The notes: generated from the sequence alone by a model not told the origin. Positions 34,939 to 57,700 are shown, numbered from the stretch's first letter. The stretch is 64,000 bases of DNA from Uranotaenia lowii (GCF_029784155.1 NC_073693.1:183789802-183853801), one strand, 5' to 3'. Numbers and translations: made by a program.

Positions 34939-35791
34939 ATAGCTTTTTTGTTTTAAGTCCAATCGAGTTGCAGTCTACAGGTGAAATGTTAGTCTTAATT
35001 GAAATTTTAATAATATCTACATCATCATGCAATCTTTTGGTAAAGAAAAAAAATGTATGAAGAAAATCAGTTTTTTATGCTTCTTTAGAACACAATGTCT
35101 CAAAATCCCTTTCACACTTGAGATTCAGTGCAACCCCTTCCTGTTGTCCGATTCCGCTCAAATTTGGCATATGGCCATCTGATGACTCCCTCAAACCATC
35201 AAAGTCTTTTTTTGCAAATATTTTGATTTTAAAATAGGTATTTATTAAGACAAATTTGATAAATTAAATAAAAAATATCCTAAATTGTGATTTTTATTGA
35301 GGATTATACCGTGAATAGCTCTTCACACGATGATACAAACAACATGTTTTAGTCAGCAAAGTTTAAGTGCACAAAAATCCGCATCTTTTGATGGCATTGG
35401 TATCAAAAATATTTAACGCTTGCTACTCATTTTGGTCAGTTGAATACAAAATTTTTGGACCCGAAAATTTTTTTTTCTTGGAATTAGCTTGATTGTTTTA
35501 CATTTTGATACAAATTTGGTTCATTTATCATTTTTTGCGTGTAGTATTTAACTCAAACAAAATTAAAAAAATATAAAATATATAAATATTATGAAAATTT
35601 TTGGACCCAGAATTTATTTAAAATCAAATCCTTTGAAAGTGGATTTTTTTCAAAGATCGCGCTTGCGGAATCTCTAAACATGGTTTTTTTAGTCCGCCCC
35701 ATACAGAAGTTTGTTCTACACATACTTTTCTACCATTTGGAGGGTGAGCCCCCAGATCCCCAGAAGGTGTGCAATTTTGAGACACCCTAAT
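34939..35791. other. AT-rich intergenic DNA, nothing recognised
   Basis: No gene supported. Short stretches near 34960-35000 and 35110-35190 resemble parts of the fold-back element at 37189-37947 (CGAGTTGCAGTCT, CAAATTTGGCAT). Confidence 0.4.
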
Positions 35792-36685
35792 GGATCATCC
35801 TAAATCTGGACGAACTGTTTATTATACCATAGCGCTCCTAGTTGTCGGATCTGGAATGTTTTGACAGTACTTTGTTCGGAAATGTTTCCTCTATCAGTGC
35901 TGAAAATTTCATAACGATTCGTTTTGTTCCAATAATGGTTCCCGTAATGGAAGCCGCGAGGCATAAATTAATTATGGACATCCACGTCAAAAATCGACGC
36001 GGTCTGGTTCAAAAATCGTGAAATCTGATTTTAGGCTGCTTCCTGGCCAAAAGTTTTACAAAGCCACTGATCGGGGTGATGTCCCCGCCAAGTTCAAATT
36101 CGTTTTTGCCGATAAGTTGGCAAGAAAGTGTTTGATCTGGCAAGGTATTTGCAGCTGCGGACGAAAAACCCCGATTTTTGTGAATAACAAGGCCATGGAC
36201 TCCGAAATGTACAAAGAGAAGTGCCTTAAAAACGTTTTTTTTTCGAACATTAGATCTCACAAAGGACCAGTAAAGTTTTCGCCAAATTTGGCAAGCTGCC
36301 ACTACAGCTAAGAGGTATGTACAGTGGTATCGGGCCAACGTGAGGATTTTGTCGAAAAGGACATCAACCCACCCAACTGCCCTCAATTCCGCCCTATCGA
36401 AAAATTTTGGGCAATTGTCAAGCAAAAGATGAAGAAGAATGGTAGGATGACTCGGGATGCAACAGAGATGAAGAGATTGTAGAACAAAATGGCCGCTGAG
36501 GGCAGTGAATGGCCACTGAGGTCAGTGAATAGGATGTCCAAACTATGATGAGTGGTTCTCGACGAAAAGTTCGAAATTTCATCAAAACAACATCGGAATA
36601 ATTTTTTTGATTACAAAACATTTTTATCTCGTTTACATAGCTCCGAGATAGAACCTTTTTAATGCGTCCAGATTTTGCGTGATCC
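35792..36685 (+). pseudogene. mariner/Tc1-type transposon relic with terminal repeats
   Basis: The ends are related inverted repeats: GGATCATCC-TAAATCTGGACG at 35792-35812 and the complement of CGTCCAGATTTTGCGTGATCC at 36665-36685. Inside, the plus strand encodes DFRLLPGQKFYKATDRGD, KLARKCLIWQGICSCGRK, EMYKEKCLKN and a second-Asp block reading PNLASCHYS (Asp replaced by Asn). A stop and a small gap follow, then NPPNCPQFRPIEKFWAIVKQ, the third catalytic Glu block. The first Asp block is missing. About 0.9 kb remains, compared with about 1.3 kb for intact relatives, so it is dead. Same family type as the relic at 1-440. Confidence 0.85.
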
Positions 36686-36793
36686 ATGCTTTAGGCTATG
36701 TAAAGGCGATGGTATTTGTCTCCCCAATGCTCCAGTAAGTGTGCTTTTGCGGTTTATGAATTTCGAATGTTTATTTCTACATCAAGCATAATA

Positions 36794-36890
36794 ATTTATG
36801 TCAGAAAACACCATTTTCATGAGCCTCTAGTTCTTGTAATATTATTACAAGAACTAGAGGCTCATGAAAATGGTGTTTTCTGACATAAAT
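36794..36890. repeat. perfect 97-bp palindrome
   Basis: Arms of 47 bp (36794-36840 and 36844-36890) are exact reverse complements, separated by ATT. The arms run from ATTTATGTCAG to TTCTTGTAAT. Such a short spacer would favour cruciform or hairpin formation. It lies 110 bp beyond the mariner relic and is not part of its terminal repeat. Confidence 0.95.
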
Positions 36891-37188
36891 AATTTTTTCT
36901 CATTGTAATTTTTTTTAATTTGTTTTGGTAGATTTGTTTCTTGTTCGGTTAGGTTTAAAATTCTAATAAGGTAGCAGAAGATAGAAGGTGTAATTCTGAT
37001 GAGCAAGAATGAGTAGGTTGTCCCGAAAAATAACATCGGACTTTTTAAAACATTCATTTGAACCCACCAACACGTACAGATTGAGGATAGTTTCCCTGAG
37101 AAGATGTTCAGAATTAGCGATGAGGTTTCAAAACAAGAGCATCATTATTAGCAGTATTGTGCATTTTATGTTCTGTTGACTAGTCAAT

Positions 37189-37947
37189 AGACTGCCCCAA
37201 ATTTGTATGATTAATTTCATGCTTGTGAAATGTTATGCCTTGCAGGCTTAAATTGATCCTAGGCCTAGTACAAGATCTCATGCCAAATTTGGGCCAGATT
37301 GGATCACGGGAAAGGGTCGCTCAACGAGCCTAAAGTTTGTATGGGATTTTGTGACATTTTGTTCGTGCAGGGGGGGGAGGGAGGGGGGGAGGTGCGTTGT
37401 GTATATGAAAATCCAGTTTTTCATGAATAACTTTGCTCCCTTCGGCCGATTTCTTTTGAAAACGGGTTTTTTCTGAAAGCCTAAACTATGACAAATGTTT
37501 CATCCGAAGACTACATTTCGATTCGACTTATGATAAAAAAGTTATTAAACTTCAAAAATGGGGTAACTTTTTTCAGGGTGATATTTATCACTGTTAATGC
37601 TGCGTCAAAATGTCAATGCCTTATAACTTTGCGTCTTAACTTGAATCGAAATGCAGTCTTCGGATGAAACATTTGTCATAGTTTAGGTATGATCAGTGGT
37701 TTAGGCTTTAAGAAAAACCGTTTTCAAAAGAAAGCGGCCGAAGGGGACCAAAGTTATTCATGAAAAACTGAATGTCCCTCCCGAACAAAATGTCCCAAAA
37801 TCCTATACAAACTTTAGGCTCGTTAAGCGACCCCTTCCCGTGATCCGATCTTGCCCAAATTCGGCATGAGACCTTGTATTAGGCCTAGGATCAATTCAAG
37901 CCTGCAGCGCATAACTTTTTCAAATGTCGGGTCATTTGGGGCACTCT
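37189..37947. mobile_element. 759-bp fold-back element with 10-bp target-site duplication
   Basis: Arms of about 340-355 bp (about 37189-37545 and 37610-37947) are inverted copies with scattered differences. The outer ends are AGACTGCCCCAAAT and ATTTGGGGCACTCT. A direct repeat ACTAGTCAAT flanks it at 37179-37188 and 37948-37957. A 9-11-bp duplication is usual for Mutator-type elements. The left arm carries a G-rich expansion at 37375-37393 that the right arm lacks. An 18-bp insertion sits in the right arm near 37690. No coding capacity. Confidence 0.85.
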
Positions 37948-38181
37948 ACTAGTCAATGACATTGATCAAGCTATTTTTTACAATTTCTAATTGTATAATT
38001 TTTTTCCCAAAACAATTATTGTTATAATCGATGAAAAATTCTTAAAATTGCTGCATTAAGAATTAGTTTCCTAACTAGATTATTTTTTTAAAAGTATCCT
38101 ATTTTTATTAAATTATAGAATTGGCATTTGTTCTGAATCCCTTAAAAATTTCACATTTGAAAATATCTTTTATTAGCTAAT

Positions 38182-38554
38182 CTGCCGTTCCAAGCAAGAC
38201 TGTCCCATGTGACTTTTGGGTCATTTTCACTTATTTGCTGGAAACACTCTCTTTTAGGTTAACTTTCGAATAAAAACACAAACAAATATACTTTGTTCTA
38301 AACTTATACGAAATTTTCTACAAGGGAAGGTACCTATGTTGATGTTTCTAGTAGAGAAAATAGATGTTTCACACTAGAGAAAATTCTAAGAAAAATGCAA
38401 ATTTTATCAAAAAAGATGAGTTTAAACTATTGAATATAATGTTATTACCTGAAAAGAACACTAAAATAGAGGGCGGAAATATAGCTGATATTTCAATCGC
38501 GTTTTTCTTGTTTGCACGTTTTTCCACATGGGACAATCTTGCTTGGAACGGCAG
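38182..38554. mobile_element. MITE with 30-bp terminal inverted repeats
   Basis: The left end starts CTGCCGTTCCAAGCAAGAC and runs to CCCATGTG. The right end is its reverse complement with one mismatch. TAAT borders both sides (38178-38181 and 38555-38558). Length 373 bp, non-coding; frames at 38364-38593 are incidental. Superfamily uncertain. Confidence 0.8.
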
Positions 38555-38558
38555 TAAT

Positions 38559-39082
38559 CTCAGGTAAAATCTATAAATTCGAGGCGATAGCATATGATAC
38601 CTTTTGATACCATATTGTTACTGCTCGGCTGAATTGGAGGTTGGGTTAACTCGGAGCTCAAATTGGACCCAATAGTCCCAGTCAGTCGAGCACTATCTTA
38701 ACGCTTCCTCCAACTGGTGCTTCGGAACTCTACTGCCCATATGTAAAGAGCCTGTAATAAAAACAAAAGAGACGCAATCTGATCCTTTTAAGAATAAATC
38801 ATTTAGCAACCCTGCTTTCATTTGAGCGCAGCACTGCTTTGCTTCAAACTTCACATGACCCACAACTTTCATTGGTAAACTTTCCCTTTCGACTCCGCTG
38901 ATCCGGCAACATCTTATGCTGGCAATGAAAACTCAAAATAAAAAAATATCCTACATATTAATCATTTAAAAAAATCATAACATACCAATTAAGAACCAAG
39001 AAATTAGTCTTCGAGAATCTAGCTTGTAATCGAAATAGGGCATTCAAAAACTGCGTTTTGATTACCCTTTGTTTACAGATAA
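38559..39082. other. intergenic DNA, nothing recognised
   Basis: No supported feature. Confidence 0.4.
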
Positions 39083-42011
39083 TCTATTATATAAAATTCT
39101 CTTGTAACGGTGTTTGTAGTACTACTCCTCCGAAATGATCCAAACGATTCAAATGAAATAATTTTTAGAATATTCTGTAGGCATGCGAATCGGTTTATAT
39201 CGAATAAAAATAACAGAAAGTCGCATCAATTGTCCGTAATAATTAAATTTGTAGTTTTTTGAATGAAATTAAAGTCATGACATCCATTTTTAGAGATTTT
39301 TTTTTACCTCGGGCGCCGGGCGATTTGTTTTTCGTCTCCATGATCGTCCAAGGCGTCGCAAGCAAACGTCGAGAGAAGATAGTAACCATTGCATAGCATA
39401 CTGATTAGTTGAAATATTTGGGCGCGCATTTCTAAACAAGCATAATTTCAATACATGTGGTAGCGATATGAAGCCTAGATGTGTTTTTATTTCTTCTTGA
39501 TTTCTAGATCATTTGTACAGCACATAGTAATGAATGACGCCCAGATTGATATTTTTCCTATCAAATCAATACCATTTAAACGATTTAAAAAAAATGAAAC
39601 TATTTTAAATTCAGAAGAAATTGTTGTCTGAAAAATATGAATATGGTACTGATGCATATAAAATTATGGTATGACTCTTTGCGGACATTTGAAAAAAAAA
39701 AGTGGGAAGTTTTACATACAATTTTATAAATCAATACCCTTAAAAACATTTTTCGAACATGTACAAATGTGCTTAACTTAACCTTTAAATTTACAGAACA
39801 ACAACAAAATCCATTGAAGATGAACATACACATGAACTGAACAAGAGCCTGGCCTTTAAAAAGGATTATATAGGATTGATGTTTATTTTGAGGCCTAATG
39901 CAAAGAACTTTTTGATTTTTTGTAAGTATAAGTGAAAGTTATCAATGAAATAGAAAGAATTTTCAGTTAAAAGATACACTAGAGCAAGTGCAAACGTTCA
40001 ACATTTACAAAAAATATATACATTATTTCTTCATCTATAAATCGTTGAGCCCAAAATAAACAATCTGACTAAATAAACTCAAGTTTTTTTTAAAATCATT
40101 CACTGTTTGTTTACAGAGAATTCAAGTACGTACTTGACATGAAAGTGTGTTTATGTTTAACATATTTTGGCTACATAGAAAAGACTTTAGATCCGCTCTT
40201 TTGTTGAAAAGTTTTTCTGTGATTGATATTCCAGAAGCATTAAGCAAATTTTTATTATGACCTGAAAGTGTCGAAAATGATATCAACTCCTGTCATTTCA
40301 CCCGGTGAAACAAGTGGCAACCTTTAAGTCATGAAACATGTACCTTTTAAGAATTATTTCTCCAAGATGATCAGAAAGGGTATGCCGAATGTTAAATTTG
40401 AAGCGGATATTCAAAGTTATTAAATGTCTTTGAAAATGAAGGTCTTATGGTAAAACAGTGTTCAGTGAAATTGAAGTACCAAGCATTATTTTATTCTGGA
40501 GAAAAACTGCAGATATATTAATGAAAGTTGATAAAAAAGACAAAAAGGAAAAAGTATGAAATTCATTTTAAAGTCTTCACACTGACGCATCTGAAAAAGA
40601 GCTATGTGTTTTCACTTGCATCAGTAAATGGGACAAATGTACCTTTACTAAGATATTTCTTTTTGAAAGAATATGAAAGTTGAACTGCGATGATAGCCGA
40701 AAGACACTTTATATGTTTTTAAAGGTTTCGAGGTATATTTACATGAAAACTTCCAGAAAAAACGAATGAACTCATGGAATCATTGTAACCTTAACAGATT
40801 AGCTCTTTTTTATTTATTTATTTTTTTAAAAACCTCAATGCTTCACTAGCTCAGTTGGCAAGTCTGTTTTCTCCTGAGCCGATGTCCGCGAGTTCGAGCC
40901 CAAGAGTAAACATCGAACATAGTTGTACCGGATAAGTTTTTTAATAACGATCCGCCAACTGCAACGTTGATAAAGTCGCGAGTGTCATAAAGATGGTAAA
41001 ACGATTATAATCGAAAAAAATCAATGCTTCAGTTAGAATCTTTAAAAAAAAACAATGGTTTAAATAAATTGGCAGATATGTCCATTAGGATAAAAATGCA
41101 AATAAAATTGCTGTAATTCGGAAAAAAAATCTTAACATTTTTTTTCCTGCTTTCAAAACCGATCGTTTTTTTTTTATTAATTGGGTAAATGTTCAAAGGA
41201 ATTTAATTAGCATTTTTTGCTGAAATAAATAATAAACCGGTGAACTTTTTTTTTTGACATGGTTTTGATGAAAATATGGATATTATTTGATTACCACTGC
41301 TTCCAAGGGTGAGGATAGTGAACAAAAAAAAATTGAAAATGGTTAGTAAAAAATCTTCTCTATTTTTTTTATTTTATTTCTAATATACCATCCGAAACTC
41401 GGGAGCTGAAAGTATTGCGTTTGGTATAATATTTGGCAAATACTCCTAAAATGGTCCCGATATTCAAAATTCTTTTTCCATAAAGTTTTATATGCAATAA
41501 ATTCCAATTAATGAGAAACTTTTGATTTCGATTTCAACCTTAATGTGAACTCGAGCAAAGCGGAGTAAATCGACTAAATGGTATTCAATAAATGAAACAT
41601 AGATATTATCAACATAAAGTTATTTATGGAACAAGTTACAAAGAGTGGATTTTTTAGGCATGCTGCATGAGGCTTGCCAAGTTTGATGGTCACGTTGAGT
41701 GCTGAAAAACTCAAATGTTCAACGGGAAGCTGATACATGACACCATTCGGCAATATTCAAAGCATCCGAATGAAAGAAAAGTAAATTAAAAGTATTCCTG
41801 CAAGATGCATGCAAGATTGATTGAAGGTAATGTTTTGATAATTTATGTAAAGACCCGTTGAGTTAAAATTTTGAGGTTTGATTCCGATAGAGTTAAGTGT
41901 GACAATTCGAGTAAACGGAAAAGAAGGATATGTAAAAAAAAACTAGGACATGTTCACGAAAGCGAGACGCCAAGTTAAACATGGTAAGACGAAAATTACC
42001 GGGTCTGCTAG
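39083..42011 (+). mobile_element. non-autonomous Helitron, about 2.9 kb
   Basis: It starts TCTATTATATAAAATTCTC after an A and ends ACCGGGTCTGCTAG before a T, matching Helitron rules (TC start, CTRR end, insertion between A and T). A 3' hairpin GGTAA...TTACC stands directly before the terminal GGGTCTGCTAG. There are no terminal repeats and no Rep/helicase coding. GAACTCGAGCAAAGCGGAGTAA near 41546-41567 resembles another Helitron 3' region, so the interior may be composite. It contains a SINE B insertion at 40846-41020. The pairing of these two ends into one element is inference. Confidence 0.65.
40846..41020 (+). mobile_element. SINE family B, complete copy inside the Helitron
   Basis: 175 bp with A-box-like TAGCTCAGTTGGCAAG, B-box GAGTTCGAGCCC, AAGAGTAAACATCGAAC, GTACCGGATAAGTTTTT, CCGCCAACTGCAACG and a CGATTATAATCGAAAAAAA tail. 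A perfect 11-bp target-site duplication TCAATGCTTCA stands at 40835-40845 and 41021-41031. This is the best-preserved member in the window and defines the family's ends. Confidence 0.92.
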
Positions 42012-42182
42012 TATACCCATATAAATGATAATACTTTCGCTACCACCGCTTTCGCAATTCCAAATTTTTCAGTTTGACAAGTCTTTTGCTCGATTGGAAT
42101 GACACTGACAGAAAATCGAAAATTCCAATCGTGACATTTCGTCTCTTTTGTTTATAGAGGCTCGTTACCCATATGTGATAAA

Positions 42183-42743
42183 CGGTCTAATATGCCATTT
42201 TTTTCAAAATGGAGAAAATTGTGCCATTTGATAGCTTATACTCTATACATTTAATAGCCCTACTTCATTCATTTAAAAAAAAATCCATTGGTGGAGGCAT
42301 ACAACCCTAAAGAAGATTTGTCTAATGTGCAATATATTTGATAAATTGTCTAATGTGCATGATGTGTTGAATCATCAATGTTTTTATAGAAAGTTTTTCT
42401 AATCCCTTCTTGTTGTGATCTTGTGGCTTGATGGTTATGGGCGTCAGCAATCGCAGCAATATTTGAAGACGTATCAGCACACCAGGCAAATTCAGAGCTA
42501 TTTGTCAACTTTTGTTCACGTTATATTTGATAAAGTGGCTACTGAGTTTGAAATGATTTTTTTTTTTTCATAAATTCTTTATCTAAATTTGCAATTTAAC
42601 TCAACCGCCTACGTCCTACACCTACAATGATTGTTAAATATGCACATTAATCTACTTTATTTTGAGTATTAGGATGCTAAAAAATTGTTAAAACATTTAT
42701 TTTGCGTTTTTCTCGCATTGGTGTTCATGGCACATTAGACCGT
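42183..42743. repeat. inverted ACGGTCTAATGTGCC ends, possible MITE
   Basis: AACGGTCTAATATGCCAT at 42180-42198 faces ATGGCACATTAGACCGTT near 42727-42744. Internal direct copies of GTCTAATGTGC occur near 42319 and 42347. No target-site duplication was found, so the borders are uncertain. DNA from 42744 to 43357 has no supported feature and probably includes sequence beyond the Actn 3' end. Confidence 0.45.
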
Positions 42744-43357
42744 TCTGTCCCCCGATCTGTTTTTCCTTTCCGGGTCAGCCAAGTAACTCATAAACCCATA
42801 TAAATGAAAAAAAAACGATTAGGATATGAATTGCATTATTGCTTAGGTACTTACTTAATTTACGGTCCCGCGTCAATTTTCCGGCGGATATGGCAATAAT
42901 CACATTATTAGTTTAAAATTCTTGTCATTATTACCTTTAGTACCCCTTTAACTCTAAGGACCTCATATGTGATATCAGTTAAACATCGCTCTAAACTTAT
43001 TCGATTAAAACTATGTCATCGAAAAATAAATTAAAAAAAAAACTTCATTAGAAATTTAAATATATTATCCAAATTGAAATTCGTTTTCACACGTATCGTA
43101 GCATTGTCCTCTCTCCCTCCCTCTTGATTTTCAATCAATAATTTATGGCATTGTTTGTTAACCACATATATGGGAATTTGTAAATATTATTCATGACAAA
43201 AATGTCATTAATAAAATTTCTTGAATCAAAAGGGGATTTTAGGCTCACATTGTTATAAAATGAATTTGCTCTCTCCTTATACGCTCTGGAGTGGTACCGT
43301 ACTATTTAGAAACACAATATATGGCATGTAACATGTGATGGATTTTTCTTACACATT

Positions 43358-43363
43358 TTTATT
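43358..43363 (-). terminator. candidate poly(A) signal of Actn
   Basis: AATAAA on the minus strand, 31 bases after the Actn stop codon. It is the nearest canonical hexamer; others further downstream could serve longer 3' UTRs. Confidence 0.45.
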
Positions 43364-43393
43364 GTTAGAGTCCCACTGATGAAAGTAAAGCTA

Positions 43394-53638
<10,245 letters not shown>

Positions 53639-54727
53639 ACTTTCGACTTATTCCTGAGAATAATTTGATCGATTGTTGGCGCTTACAAATCCACGCTCGA
53701 TACAGTAAAATCGAAACTGGCCTGCCGCACCTTTTACAAGTCACACATTATTTGTAGGAAAAAAGAAAAAAAACGACTCAATTAAAACCTTCATTCTCTA
53801 CTATTTAAATAAAAACGTTATGTAAGATAAAATGCGGATTGCTTCAAAAACTTCAGCAAGTAATAGCAGCAAAAACAAGTTCTAAGCACTCCAACCAAAT
53901 TTGTATTTATATTAGCATATAAGCCCGCCTCACTAAGAACTGGATATTATAAATGCACTTTTGTTATTATAACTATTAATACAAATATGGAAACAATATT
54001 ACGTTCTCTTTAAATAAACTATCGCGTGAACCGCTCGCGTTGGTAGCAAACTCAAAACTAATGGAAAATTGTCAGTTCGCGCATCGTGGCTATTTTTTCA
54101 CTCTAGATTCGTGAAAAGCTGACTGCGCATTCGTCTACCAAAACATTGCTACGCGAAAGATGGTTGGCGTCACACACGAATGAGATCTACAACATCATAT
54201 TCTTCAGTAACAGCATGAATATAAGTATGCAGATGAATATCCACCACGTTATTTTTAATCCTAATATTTTGACAAAATTTCACGTCTTCCAATCCCAATG
54301 TTGTGTGAAAAAAAGCGAGTCCTTGCACATACTCCCTATTTCAAGGTTATTTTTTTGGCGATATTTTTTTCCCCTTGCTATACCTCAGTCATAGTCATTT
54401 GAGATGATAAAAATGAAGAAAAACTATTAAAGTACATCGCTTTACCCACATGAGTGTCTGCCGTTTTTATCGTATTAATATATTTGTAGCGCTAAATTGA
54501 ATTATTTTCTTCTAAGGCTTAAAAGAGGAGATGTACTAATAAATTCTATAAAATCAAGATATGCATTCGAGATTCGTGGAAAGAAGATAGCAATAACAAT
54601 ACAGATTGAATAAGGCCGTATATTTTCACTGCAATAGAAAAAGTTCATTCGTTTGATGTGACTTTCACACATTGACGAACAGGACTGTTTAAAGAATTCG
54701 ATTATTAAATGTTGATTATAGCCTGAT
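53639..54727 (-). promoter_or_regulatory. Actn upstream region, promoter or 5' UTR likely here
   Basis: TTATTCTCAG ends at 53654, giving a plausible splice acceptor 15 bases before the start codon. A first non-coding exon may therefore lie further up. 54025-54145 is GC-richer (CGCTCGCG, GTCAGTTCGCGCATCG) and contains a TCAGT-like initiator on the minus strand, making it a candidate start region. Nothing decisive is visible. Confidence 0.3.
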
Positions 54728-57700
54728 CAGTGGTTTTCAAACTTTTTTGCTTCACCGTCCCCTTTTGCAAAATTTTCGAGCTCAACGCACCCCTTAGCGA
54801 ATTTAAAAGAAAACTGTTGTTTTTTGTGGTTCAATTTGAAACGTTGAATGATGCACATTCAAAAATTGTTATACATAATTGACTTGAGAAAACCGGATAG
54901 CCTACACATAACCATTAATTGTAGCAAGGCAAAACTCAAAATTCAGTTCAATTGCTTCAAACCCCAAAACTGAATTTTAAAAAATATTTTTTTTTCCGGG
55001 ACAAATACTTGAAAACGAAAAAACTTATCTAATAACATATCGCCAATCTAAATTTTGGTAACAGAATTATTTACTAAACAAATTTGCCTTTTACTATTCA
55101 CAAGATATTTACTGTTAATTCGGTAAAATAGCATAAAAAGTATAACACAAAGTATTATTTCTTGATAAAATAAATTTCAAACTTTCATTTATTACAGTTT
55201 AACACAGGTTTCAACAACTTAACTCCGACACTTTAGTGAAAATCTTGTAACTTTTGATGTTTAGTCATGATAAATTGATTCATTTCCATTTTTTTCAAAT
55301 CGTTTTTAATTAAGATCAACAAATCAGAACTTAAAATAAAAGTTCATTTTGCTTGTTAGCATTCTTTTTATCATTCAAAAAATCTTTGACCAAATCTGTG
55401 ACGCCTTTTACACAGACTCTATTCGAAAGATTTTTTTTGTCATTTTTTTAACACATTGCGGACCAAATACAAGATTACTCTTTTTTTGGCTTGCATTGAA
55501 TGTGCTACTCTTAGAAGCATAACGCAAATGTTATAAATTTAATAATGAAACTCTGTTTACAAAATTGAACAGAATACTTTCGGTAACTTAAAAATACTAA
55601 ATTTGAAAAATTCGGTCCAACGAGTTTTTGAGAAAAAGAGTTTTGAATTTTTGTGGGAGATCTTAGTAGTCTGCGACTGGAAACTGACGTGTTTTTTTTC
55701 AAGCTCTCAATTTCAAGCTTGTGAAAAAGTTTCAAAGTTTATTAAAAATCAAGTGTAAAACGTTATTTCGGTACGGAAGAACCCAGTTGTGATACCAATA
55801 ATGGAACGACCGATAAGGGAGCCAAAAGGACCCTCTGAATTTTAGGAAATCGATGCTTAAGCTGGTTTCTTGGCTGATTCCGGTGGTTGTTGGAGAAACT
55901 TTGATTCAGCAGTGAAAATACCGGAGCTAAGTACATATTTATTTTTATTACTTTTCTGTGGCATATTTTTGCTCGATGAAGTGCAACTGTTTGTATCTTT
56001 TTATGTAGCCTTCCAACAGCAGATGTAGTCAGTAGTTTTTCAGTTTCTTTTTTGAAAATCGCGTTCTCAATAACCCTTTTTTTATAATAACGGCGTAAGA
56101 TCGCCGGAAAACAGGAAACTATTTGGAAACTTAATAATTAGTTCGAGAGAGAGATAGTTACTACAGATAGTTCATTTACATCATTCGTTCCTGATTTTAA
56201 ATTTGCCCTCAAAATGATATAACAAAATTAAATAGAGAATAAGCATATTCGAGCAGGATTCGACCAGACCGAACTGAAGGCGAAGTTGAAAAAAAATTAA
56301 GTTATCTATTGTAACGGATGCAAAACATGTTAAACTACCTACCCTATGAAAATCAGGGCATTTTTCCAATTTTTAAAGATTTGATTGAAAATGTTAAAGG
56401 CAGTAGAAATAGCCAAAATGCCTTGCATCAAAGTGAACTGAGAGCCAACTCGAAGGGAAAGATAAAAGAACGTTTTGGTCACATTGGATTTGGATGGATG
56501 GATTTGGACATTGTTTTTTATTCCAAACTATCTTCATCCCGGCTTTTCATGTGTTATAATTGCAATTCGTTGATAGAAGTTCTAGTTTCGCGATTTATTT
56601 AAATAACGATTTTATTCGGGAAAACAGTGAAATTGAAAGATTTCAAATAAGCAACCAGCGAGCAGTAATACAATATATTATTTTTAATAATATTTTCATT
56701 TGCAATTTTCCAGCTAACTTAATTGAATACGAAAATACCAGTGTGCGGTTCAAAAGAAAAGATAACAATAAAAAAAATAGATTTTAATATATCAGGCAGG
56801 AAACATAAAAAAATGATAATTTATTGAAGTCTTCATTTTAAAACTTTACTACAGGTAAATTTTCCTAATTTTTATTTGGATAAGAAATATTTATAGAAAA
56901 TTATAAATTGAAAACTGGAATATTTTATCATTTCAGGTTGGGGAAAGCATGAAAATTTGGAAGTGTTAGATACTTGAATATATTTTGAAAATTGAATTTT
57001 AAAGATGTTGATAGTAAAGAATTTAAAAGATGAAACTCTAAATTTTTGTAAACTATGGAATTATTTGGAATTTTGAAAACTTGAATAGATAACCTGAAAA
57101 TTTCAAAATTCAGAAATTTGATGTATTAGAAACTTCAGAAATTAAAAATGTGTCAATTAGTGTACTGAAAATTTCCAATTTAATCTGGATTTATTTTTTT
57201 TGAAGATTTTTCTAAAAATACAGATTTGAAAAATTATTGTAACTAATATATTTTTTTATTCAAAAAGCAATTGAAAATTTTGACTTTTCATATTTGTGAA
57301 TAGAATAAATGAAACTTTAGAAGTTTGAAATTTGGATTTGGAAAATTTTGAAAGTTTTCAACTCAAACCATGAAAAATTTTGTCAATTTCAGTGTGCACT
57401 AAAACATTTTTTTAAATGGTTTATAGCTTGTTGTAGATTATAGGAAAGTTATTATGAAATCAGTCATTCTTTATTTTAATGTTTCTTTTTCTTGAAAAAT
57501 GAGTTCAAAAGGGTTACATGAACATTTCAAGAAAATATATAATTCTAAAATATATTAGACTCATCTTGTCATTGTTTCCTACCTCTTAATTAATGTAGAC
57601 GATTGACAAGGAAACCGTGAGAGTGCAAAAATAGAAAATAAAAGGTTTCATTAATTTCTGGTGAGAGACAACTTGTTTTCAAAAATTTCCATTGCAGAAA

